Below are positions 36,470-45,801 of a DNA stretch of 64,000 bases, one piece after another. The stretch lies in contig NC_085923.1 in assembly GCF_035222485.1 (NCBI RefSeq), forward strand, positions 248,001 to 312,000, in the 5' to 3' direction. The position numbers and the translations under genes are program-made. Within the stretch, counting starts at the first letter, position 1; each line of letters starts with the position of its first letter. The notes beneath the pieces were generated by a model that searched no databases, was not told the DNA's origin, and saw only the letters and a list, made by a program, of their open reading frames with translations. The DNA comes from Podospora pseudoanserina. Taxonomy: Eukaryota > Ascomycota > Sordariomycetes > Sordariales > Podosporaceae.

Positions 36470-39209
36470 TCACTCCTCCACCATCGGCTCCAACGCCTCC
36501 CTCAACCCCTCCTCCACAGCCCCCAACCTGTCCCCCTCCAAGCAAACCTTGCTCGTCGGCCGCCTCAAAACCTGATGCTTAGCCCAATACTCATTAAACC
36601 CCGGAATCACCCCCTTCTGGTTGATCCCCGTGCCCCTAAAAGTCCCTGAAGAACTCACGCTCCCCTCGGGACTCTTGGGCACACTAGACGCCGAAACCGT
36701 TGGGCTCGTCACCGCAAGCCCAAACGCCGGAATTGCCGTAGAAGTCGCAATCAAAGTAGGCGGCGGTGGTGGTGGCGTCGCAACAGGAGACGTAGGCGCA
36801 GTGTTCCCCCCCCAAGGCCTCCATGAAACCAACCGCCCCAACGCAGAGGGCGTCCTCCTGATCCCTGGATGCAATCGTTCGTTGCCCGACCGTGTAGGCG
36901 TCGACACGGTCCGATTGGCAGGTTGCCTCACCTGATTCGCGAGGTTACCCATCAAAAAGACGCTTCCCCTCTTCCCATCACTGCTCCCACTCGTCAGGGT
37001 AGGTGAAGCAATAACCTCGCTGAGATTCGTCCCCGCAGCGCTCAAACCCAGGGGCTTCAACGCCAGCTGACTCGGTCGCGCCTGCAGCGTGTGAATATCC
37101 ATCCCGTTGGACAATGACATGATGGATTCCTGCGATGTCACACGGCGTAACCTGCCACCCGGGCGTTGTAATACTTGCGAATCAAAGTGTTTGGAGTGTG
37201 GCGAGATGAGATCCCCTGCGTCTGTGCTGCCGGCGTCGGAGTAGGTCTGTGTCCCGTCATCTTGGACGCGTCTCGGAGTGCTGGGAGAGCGCTCGCCGCA
37301 ACGGACAAAGTTGGTTAGCGGGTGTGGATTAGTTGGTGGCAGGCCGTTCCAAGTAGAGGATGCGTCAATCGGAAACATGGACCACTCCGAGGTTCTCTTT
37401 CGATGCGCGGTCTTCCATGCTGGTGATGTTGGATCCAGGCTTGTCGTGGGCGATGTGGGGTAAGAAACGTCCACCATGCGGTCAAATACGGAATTGCGGT
37501 TGTTGGACGACCGTGGGGAGCTGATCTCTGACGAATGTCCAAACTCTGATGGGTTCTCGTCATCTTGTCGAGACCAATGGTGTTCTGAAGGTGTTGGTGG
37601 CTCATGGTTCCCATTCACGGGACCCCGATGCCATATTATGGACGATGTGACGGGTGATGAAGGGGCAGAATACATCTTGGGTGGAGTGAAGGTACCAGAT
37701 GATATCCCTTGTCGCTTCTTTCTCATCCTCTTGAGTTCCTGCTTGTGGGTGACGTGGTAATGGTGATGAATATGTAATTGCTGCGTGACTCGAGGCGGTG
37801 GCTGCTCGTGTCCCTCCAGCTCGGCCCGGAGTGACTGGGGCGAGGTGCCGGCTTGTGGCGTTTCCTCCGCAGGTGTCTCGGGTTCTCTCTCGAAATCGTT
37901 TGGCAGTGGTGCTGGCTGGTGACACAGCAGCTGCTCCCGCAGCATCTGAATCTCGTCGTTGGAGTTGACCAGCATCTCGCGGAGTTCAGCCATTCCCAGC
38001 TGCAGGTTGGCGTTGTCCTGCAAGAGGTCGCGCACAAAGTGAGACACGACGTTGCCGCTGTTCTTACTATCAGTCATTGACCTTACCGCGGCGGCGCCCT
38101 TGAGTCTCCCAGCTGCTGTGTTGAGCTCCTTCTCCATGAGACGCTGCCTTTCCATGCGGCTGATGACTTCAACATGTCGTTCTCGATCCTCCCTCGCCTC
38201 TTTCTCCATTCGTTCCAACTGTGCTTGCAAGTCACTGAGCCCCTTCTCAGCTTGTTTCCAACGGTGTATGGCCGTCCGCGCCTCGTCTTTCGTGGTGATG
38301 ACGGCGGCCTGTAGCGTGGCCTGGTCCTCCTCCAACAGTTCAATCTGCCTCTCCAGACTGGCCGCTCGTTGCGCTGCGCTTTCGAGCCGTCGCACCTCGC
38401 GCTGTGCATCTCGTAGCGTCCTTTCCAAAAATTCTATCTTTGTGTCTGCATCCTTGACAGTATCGTTCAGGTGGTCCAACTCGTCTCGTAGATTGTGGTT
38501 GTCGTGGTTGACCTCGCGGTTTTTTCGTTCGAGTTCAGCGTTTTCGGCTTCGAGCTGTTCAATTCGGGCGTTGAGCTCGGCTCTGTCCCTCTCTGCAGAG
38601 GCCATGTACGCTTCGTGGCGGGCGAGGAGCGTCTGGAGCGACCATGTTAGCGTTCGAGAAGGGAAGTAAAGGTCGAGTTCAAGTTCGAGTTCGAGCTCTG
38701 GGTCTGGCTCCTGCGTCAGGGCTGTCTCGTCTGGGTCATCCATGGTGGTGTGCAGAAGAGAAACGAGAGATTCTCTTCAGAAGACATAGTTGGCAACATG
38801 ACAGACAGGTACACGATGACCACTCAAAAGACGGCAGCAGGCACACACAAAGGAAACCAGAGGGTGAAAGAGAAGGTGTCACAGTGGAATGTGGCGGGAA
38901 GCACGAAAGGGAAATTGCACAACGTACCTGCCCCATCTTGGCTGCCGCGTGGACATCCCGCTCGACGCTCAGGAGCACCGAGCAGTTGTGTCTCAGATAC
39001 ACACAGTCTTCTCTCCCGCAGCAGCACCGGATGTCATCGCCCGGCGGCGAGGACCCGACGACGTCGACGATGCCCATAGTATTATCAGTAGTGTCGTCAG
39101 TGCCTGTGCCTGTTCCCGTGCCTGTGCCTGTGTCTGTGTCTGTGTCTCTGTCTCTCGGCGGCGGGGGAGGCTGCGGCGGATCGGAGTTTGGGTAGGGGCT
39201 TGTTGCCAT
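36470..39209 (-). CDS. Coiled-coil protein with N-terminal Cys/His cluster, function unknown
   Basis: Exon 1 39209-38928 (94 codons) and exon 2 38632-36470 give 814 residues, separated by a 295-nt intron with a GTACGT donor and a GCTAACA branch site just before the CAG acceptor. Exon 1 has a Pro run, a Thr-Asp/Gly repeat and then RCCCGREDCVYLRHNC (from residue 61), a possible metal-binding cluster. It runs straight into a helix that continues in exon 2 as TLLARHEAYMASAERDR. A long coiled coil occupies about residues 95-330. After it come the His-rich QLHIHHHYHV motif, a basic KRMRKKRQG stretch, Ser/Pro-rich disorder and a conserved-looking C-terminal NQKGVIPGFNEYWAKHQ. I do not recognise a named family; the shape suggests a scaffold or cytoskeletal adaptor. 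The frame stays open from an ATG at 38743 inside the intron, giving a possible alternative 757-residue form. Confidence 0.78.
39100..39156. repeat. Hexamer-based repeat in exon 1 of the coiled-coil gene
   Basis: Alternating TGCCTG and TGTCTG units encode the Asp-Thr/Gly-Thr repeat (minus strand) at residues 20-40. Confidence 0.85.
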
Positions 39210-40470
39210 GCCAGGTTTATACGGGAACAGGTGGAAGGCGGTAACAGTGAGGTGGTGGTGGTAACGGGGACGACAACGCAAATGCTACTCGTAGCAGCAT
39301 AGTCGCTACCACGCTTTCGGATCGAGATGACAGGTGCAGGTGTCCTTGAGGGTGGAAAAAGAGGCGAGTGTTGGGCAAGGAGGTTCCCCGGGCGCGGCAG
39401 AAAAGCGCATGGATTGAGGTGAGTGGGTGTTTGACAGGCTCTGACACGGACCGGCGATGGCTTCAGCGATGTTCCCAGGCCTGCTGTCTGTAGTATATTG
39501 ATCAACTCCAAATGGAATGAATAATTACCCGCTGGACTCCCAAGCAACCGGTGGAGTCCTCTGACAACGCTACCCGTGGCCAGGGGCGGTCAAAAAGACT
39601 ATCGGCGCTATCAGTGCGCTAGCCGGGTTTTCGCTCCGGTCCGTCAAAGCCAAGACTATTGTGGGTGATGCTGTCACGATGGACCAGACACATGACGAAG
39701 GTGGATTGACGGGTGGTGTTGTTTATGACTGGAGGGCTGGATGGAATATGAGGAGAAAGGGCAAACAAGGAATTCGACAGAGAGTCTCAAGGAGGTTGGC
39801 AATTCCAGCCAGCCAACACCTTACAGCCAATGGCTTCTGTTGGTTCTGGTGTAATGGCCCTCCAATGGCCCTGACCCTGACCGCGACCGCGACCGCAACC
39901 GACACGTGCGACCCGACCGCGTTCTGGAAGGGCAGCACAAACACCGACAAGACACCAGCGCCAGGCACGGACCCACTCTCCAAATTCTCGGCTGCATCCC
40001 CCTGCCCTGTCGATGACGGAACCTTTTCTGGAGGGGACATCCCCCCCACATTTCATCCACATTCTGCGCATTCCACAGCGAAGAGAAAATCTTGTGCATA
40101 AGGGGCATCATCTGGACGTGCATTATTCGCTGGATCAATTCCCAACTCTCCACTGCGCGCATTCAAAGAGAATTTCTCGTTTGCTGGCGACAGCCACGTT
40201 GGTGTTGGGTCCATCAACGGTGAGGAGAAGGAAGCCAAGAGCGGTGTGGCCTCGGGCCCATCCATGTAAGGTGAGCTGGCCAACACCGAGGTCTCCATGA
40301 CATGAATATCTTTTTCCGAATTCAAGACATTCATTCAGGGTCCATTGTCTTTCAGGAAGTTAATAATATAACACTAAACGAGACCACCTGTACTACCTCC
40401 ACCCCTGTGATAGCTGCCTCCATTATGGAGTTACTCAACGCCCACCTGAGCAATCCCATCCATCCATCCA
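39210..40470. other. Intergenic
   Basis: Promoter of the coiled-coil gene and 3' flank of the rhamnose dehydrogenase gene. It contains a GACCGC repeat at 39878-39904. A 146-codon plus-strand frame (39661-40101) spans that repeat and is not supported as a gene. Confidence 0.5.
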
Positions 40471-41268
40471 TCACTGCAAATTCACAAACAACCCCCCATC
40501 CACCAGCACTTGCGCCCCAGTCACATACCCACTCAACTCCTCACACGCCAAAAAAACCGCCGGCCCCGCCACGTCTCCCGGCTCTCCAACCCTCCCCAGC
40601 GGGATCCTCCCCTCCATATACCTCAGCTTGTCTCCCCCCTCCCTCAGATCCTCCTCATTCAACTGCGTCCTCACCGTCCCCGGCAATATGGCATTAGCCC
40701 TGATGTTATACTTCCCCAGCGCACACGCCGCACTCTGCATCAGAGACAACACCCCCGCCTTGGTGGGTGTGTAATGCGCTTGCTCTGCCCCCCCGACCAA
40801 GGCAGAGATGCTCGATATCCCGATGATCGACCCCCCCTTTGGCTCCTGAGTCGCCATTTGTCTCGCCGCCGCCTGGACAAGATAAAACGCTCCGTCGAGG
40901 TTGGTCCGGACGGTCTTGTCAAAGAGGTCTCGGGTTATGTCGAGGAAGGGGGTGAATGTGCAGACGCCTGCGTTGGAGACGCAGATGTCGAGGCGAGAGG
41001 TGTGGAAGGTCTCGAGGGCGAACTGGACGAGGGCGGGGCCGGTGGTTGGGTCGCGGACGTCGCCGGGGAGGTGGGCTATTTTCCCGGGGAGGGAAGAGGC
41101 TTCGGAGAGGAGGGAGGTGAGGTGGTCGGTGTCGGAGGGGAGGTTGAGGTGGTTCACGGCGACGTTGCAGCCTTGGGCGAGGAAAGCGAGGGTGATGGCG
41201 CGGCCTATGCCTGTGGTGCCGCCGGTGATGATGGCCGTTCTGTTGAGGAGGAGGTTGGTGGCGGGCAT
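40471..41268 (-). CDS. lraA-like: Short-chain dehydrogenase, probable L-rhamnose-1-dehydrogenase
   Basis: Single exon, 265 residues, classical SDR length. The cofactor motif TGGTTGIG is at 15-22, the NAG strand at 99-101, and the catalytic residues are Ser153, Tyr166 and Lys170 (YTPTK). It ends with the conserved VTGAQVLVDGG. The overall phrase pattern matches fungal NAD(P)-dependent L-rhamnose/glucose-type 1-dehydrogenases. The identity is strengthened by the next gene upstream, an L-rhamnonate dehydratase on the same strand. The expected reaction is L-rhamnose to L-rhamnono-lactone in the cytosol, the first step of the non-phosphorylated pathway. By itself the sequence could also be another sugar dehydrogenase; the pairing is what raises confidence. 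Confidence 0.82.
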   Translation of the reverse strand: MPATNLLLNRTAIITGGTTGIGRAITLAFLAQGCNVAVNHLNLPSDTDHLTSLLSEASSLPGKIAHLPGDVRDPTTGPALVQFALETFHTSRLDICVSNAGVCTFTPFLDITRDLFDKTVRTNLDGAFYLVQAAARQMATQEPKGGSIIGISSISALVGGAEQAHYTPTKAGVLSLMQSAACALGKYNIRANAILPGTVRTQLNEEDLREGGDKLRYMEGRIPLGRVGEPGDVAGPAVFLACEELSGYVTGAQVLVDGGLFVNLQ

Positions 41269-42106
41269 GGTGGGTGGTCACAACCAGGTGTCGGAAAGGT
41301 GAGTTCTTGGTGTCAAGAGCAAGCAAGGTGAGCTGTGCCGTGACACAACCTTCAACGATCAACCTATGTCATACCTTCCATCTTGACACGCAAACCCACG
41401 AGGGGGTCGCTGCCATTCACACAATTATCCCGTCCGGCTCGCGGGGTAAATTCCTAGATGCAACCTCTCCCTTTGACCTCCATTCTCTCTAGGGCACCAT
41501 ATCTCACATCACCGCAGCCTTGTCCGCGGCGTCTAACAACAATCTCATCACACCCTCTGCAAAGCCCCCAAACAATCACTTACCTCATGTCAGGAATCAT
41601 GCTCGCGGTACAAAATCAGATCCCATATGAAAGCTGGCAATCACCCCTGCCCCTGTGCCTCTTATCCTGGATCCACATCCCCCCTCTGCCCCACCCCACA
41701 GCTCGGGGTTAAATACAGCGAGGTGATGATCCCACTTGGACACACAAAGAACCCCCTCTTCATCACATTGCATGAATTTTGGAGACACATGGCACAGAGT
41801 ATCCGGATACCTGGTTGACCTTTTGTTGGGCTGTATTGTTTCATGATTTGAGGGACACATCAACACCTTCACGACGGTTGATATGACGTCAGTACAACGG
41901 GCTTACAGGATACCCAAGGGTCATGCTTGCCAGTGGGATGGAAGAGATAAACAAAACTGATATTCAAAATGGTAGACTAAACCGCAGACAACAAAAAAAC
42001 AAAAAAAAAAGAAAAAAAAAAGAAAAAGAAAGAAAAGAAATATCCAATGTCTAGTACCCCCAAGATAAACTCCTATCCAATCATGTAGCTCTCTGGCGTG
42101 AGGTGG
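41269..42106. other. Spacer between the two rhamnose genes
   Basis: Holds the promoter of the dehydrogenase gene and the 3' flank of the dehydratase gene, including a long A-rich tract at 41994-42040. No further gene. Confidence 0.6.
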
Positions 42107-43604
42107 TCAAGCCTTGGCCTTCCCAACCAACTCCCCCTCCACGTGGCGTCCATTGACACCATTAACCTCCTTCTTCTCCTCACTCACCGGTGGGGGTAGC
42201 GAATTGGTAGGAATAGCCAGCAGATAAGTACTCGGAATCAGCTTCGCCCTCGCAACCGGGTTCAGCGTCAGCCCGAACCCCGGCTTGTCCAGATCAGCCG
42301 CCGTCAAGAAACCGTCGGTGGGGATCGGCTCGTCCACAAACAAATCGCCAAACACGGGCAGCACGCTCCTCCCGTCGGGCGAGTTGGCCAGGTACTCCTG
42401 AAAGGGGGTGTTGGGCTGGCTGATGACAAAGTGGTAGCTGTACGGCCCGCTCGCGTGGGGGACCACGGGAATATCATAGGCCGACGCCATGGCGGCCACC
42501 CTGAGCAGCTCCGTCATGCCGCCGAGCCACATGACGTCTGGCTGGATGATGTCCAGGTTCCTCCCCTCGATCAGCTTGCGGAACCCGTACCGCGAGTACT
42601 CGTGCTCGCCCGTGGTGAACTTGATGGTCGGGTGGGCGCGCTTGATTTGCTCGAAGCCGTCCGTGTCGTCGGGGCTGAGGCACTCCTCCCACCAGTTGAT
42701 GTTTAGGTCCTCGCACGCCTTGGCAATCTCGATCGTGTAGGGTACGTTTAGCGACATGTAGCAGTCGACCATCAGGGGAAAGTCCGGGCCGACTGACTCG
42801 CGGTGCTTGCGGAGGAACTCGACGTTCTTCTTAAGGCCGACGTGGCCCTCTTCGGGGCAGTAGGGGAGAGGCACTTTGGCGCCCCAGAAGCCCATTTTTT
42901 TGGCGGCTGGGGGGTCTGGGCCGGTGCAGTAAAAGTCGATGCGGTCTTTGGTGTTGCCGCCGATGAGCTTGTAGACGGGCTCGCCGCGGATCTTGCCGAG
43001 CAGGTCCCAGAGGGCGAGGTCGATGACGGATATCACGGCAACGGGGAGACCTTTTCTGCCGTAGAACATGGACGCTCGGTACATTTGCTCAAACAGGTGG
43101 TTTGTGTTGCGAGGGTCTTCTCCGATCAGGAAGCGCTCAAAGTGCTGATGGACGAGCCAACACGCTGGAGGGCCTGCAATTGCAAACAATATCAGTCACC
43201 ATTTCCGGTGGGAGAAAAGCGGGCAGTGTTGACATTACCACCAAAGCCAGTTGCAAAGCCAACTGTTCCATCGCTGGCCTCAATCTCGACAAAGAACGAG
43301 CCGAGAACATTGATACCCCAGCTCGTCCGTGATGCCCGGTACTTCTCCCATCTTGAGCATGGAGTAGAAATTGGACTGTCTATGAGCCTGGACTGAAGTT
43401 AGGAAATGCTGCCAAGGTGCTGGCTTTTTGAAAGAAAGCACCTCACCAATGACCACCTTTGACATTGTGGTAATCGCCACCTGCAATCTGGTTAGCCAGC
43501 CGTTTTGTCTCAACCGTTTGGGGATTCCACATACCTGAGCCCACACCGCCGATCACGAACGATCGGATACTTTTGATGGTGGGGAACGCTTTTACAGACG
43601 CCAT
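42107..43604 (-). CDS. lraC-like: L-rhamnonate dehydratase (enolase superfamily)
   Basis: Four exons: 43604-43535, 43480-43447, 43387-43239 and 43173-42107, giving 439 residues. Three small 5' exons with 54-65-nt introns are joined cleanly by frame: FVIGGVGSGGDYHNVKGGHW, then WGINVLGSFFVEIE, then GFATGFGGPPACW. The barrel domain carries the metal ligands Asp221 (MVDCYMS), Glu247 (WWEECL) and Glu274 (TTGEHE). The catalytic His324 lies in VPHASGPYSYHF. Also present are DIIQPDV and the family phrase LPYCPEEG. The enzyme should remove water from L-rhamnonate to make 2-keto-3-deoxy-L-rhamnonate. It lies upstream of the dehydrogenase on the same strand; lactonase and aldolase genes of the pathway are not in this window. 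Confidence 0.92.
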
Positions 43605-45728
43605 GGTGTCAACGTCTTTTCGGGTCCCAGATAATGACAGAGGTGGATCGTAACGGCGGGAAGCAAGCCTCTGGGAGAACCAGTCCCAAGTTATATGCGG
43701 TCCAGATGCCTACCTAGCGTCAACGTCTAGTGTCCGATGGCTTGGCATGTGGGGGATGGTTGATGTGAAAAAGGGGAGGAATTGGGAGGATAAGGCTTTC
43801 TTATTATTTCTCTTCTACTTGGCTCTGTCAACTACGTAGCCCCGGAAAGGTCCCTGTGCGGGGACAATGCATGTCAAGGGGCAAACTACGTCCTCACCAA
43901 AGGGGCCAAAGACAGATAGCACTTGGGAAAATAGTGAAACCGGTCGGGTTGTGATGCCCCGACGATGGCGACATATAGTCAAGTAGCTCTATTGTTCTCA
44001 GATAAGCATCCGGGAACGTGGGCCTGGCCGTTCGCTCTGATCCGAAGACAAAAAGACAACGTCAACCCCACCTTTGGCATGCACATGGAGGGATGCTGCC
44101 AGGGAGCAGAGGCGGATTGGTGGATCACCGTGTAGGGCCATTGGGGTATTTCGCGCTAGGGCTATCCGAAGGCGTCACAGTTTGTTGTTGGTCCGGACGG
44201 GTGATGGGCACCGGTGACGGGTCACAGCTCGGTGGTGGTGGTGGTGATGTGGACGGGGGGAGGATTATACCCTTTTGGTCAAGGGCTGCCGCGACCAACA
44301 TGGAATCCCGCGTCTTCCGTCGACAACATGTCGGAGGAGGGGCTCGAGGGCCATCCTGTCTATGCCAGTGTGCGGCAAAGATGCCACGGGTTTCTTACTG
44401 TCGTACTCTTGTGGATAGCTGCGGCATGCTGCGGTGGCCGCCGGTCAGTCAAGGTGCTACTGTGGCAGATGATACCATTGGACCCAGAGCAGCGGTTCGG
44501 TTCAAGCTTGCCGTTGGGCTCTCGATATGAACGATGTGAGAGAGTCTGTCAGGCGCAACGACTTGGGGTAGCATCGCCCCGTCTTCACCGCATTCTCTCG
44601 CTGCGTCGACTGCACACTGCACACTCTGCAGCCCGGCTGCAAGTAATTCCATTTGGGTTTGTGTGTAGCATTCCGGTCATGCTGATAAGCACGTGGGACC
44701 GGGTGCGAAGGGATTCTCGGACTGGTCATGATGATGGTGGTGGGGCGAACGCCATGGAGGACTCCCTGATTGTCGTCGGGGGTCTCTCTCTCTCTCTCTC
44801 GAGCAAACACTAACTCCTCCTGCGACTGAAATCTGATGTGTCAGTTGCCCCCAATCAATGGATATCTCGAGTCCTTCCGAGTTCACCTCGCGTGTTTCTC
44901 GTAGCTGACCACCTCCATCCTCAAGAAGACGGAAAGCGGTGAGCAATGGATGACATGACATTAGATGTGAGATTGGACAGCTTGACAGCCCTAAAAGGCG
45001 TTGCAGTCTCACAGCAACACCATCTCGTCCAGCACAACCTGGAAGAGGTGTCAAGAAACAGCCCGCTGGGACACCGGCTGCTTGTGCTGTGCACCTGTGC
45101 TACCCCACCCCCCACAATTCTCCACACAGGGCACGCACTCCACCAACCCCGGAAATCCAAGCAAAGGCAAGGTCCGGGCACGGTCCAACATCAGTCCTCT
45201 CCCCCAGCAGGGCACCCCCTCACCACCCCCCTCCCCAGCTCCCCAGCTCCCCCGGGCCCAGACTCCCCCAGATGACCGCCGCAACGTGGTGTTCCGTACC
45301 GCACCTAGTCGTGTAGGTAGTGCCCAGGTGTCCCTGTTTGGGTATAAGGTAAATTAATGCTGGGTAAAAAAGAGGAATGTGGTCTCTCCACCGCCCTCGC
45401 TGTTCTGCTCATCATTACCCCGAGTGTTCATTGGAGTCGTTTCTTGTCTCAATCACACGTGTTGTTGGCGCTGCCCGCTGCCGTTTCTGACACCCGAGGA
45501 CCCGAAATCCCGAAGAGTGCCCGCCCGCCCGTTGTTGCGAACTGTTCCCCCGTTCGGGTTGTGCTGCTTGTCGTCGTGCTTCGGCAACCTGCGTCGTTGC
45601 CCCGATCCACTCGCTCGGCGCGCGCAGTAAGCGTCACCACTCAACGGCTGGCGCTTCCAGGCTGGTTGTCTTGGGGACTTGACAAAGGCTTGAGCTTAAG
45701 ACGGGAGCCTGGGGAAGAAGCTCTGGCC
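43605..45728. other. Intergenic, divergent promoter region
   Basis: 2.1 kb between the dehydratase gene (minus) and the Zn2Cys6 gene (plus). It includes GGT repeats at 44231-44247, a (CT)n tract at 44783-44800 and a probable long leader of the regulator from about 45360. No other gene supported. Confidence 0.55.
44783..44800. repeat. (CT)n microsatellite
   Basis: Nine CT units in the divergent intergenic region. Confidence 0.9.
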
Positions 45729-45762
45729 ATGATGCAGCCGGCGGTCCAAGCTTCCACCAGAT

Positions 45763-45801
<39 letters not shown>

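Noticed and set aside
36470-38743. Taking the single open frame of 757 codons as the full coiled-coil gene
   Set aside because: A branch site and acceptor inside its first 37 codons and an upstream exon in matching phase show that the main form starts at 39209.
39661-40101. 146-codon plus-strand frame
   Set aside because: It runs through a GACCGC repeat and shows no protein character.
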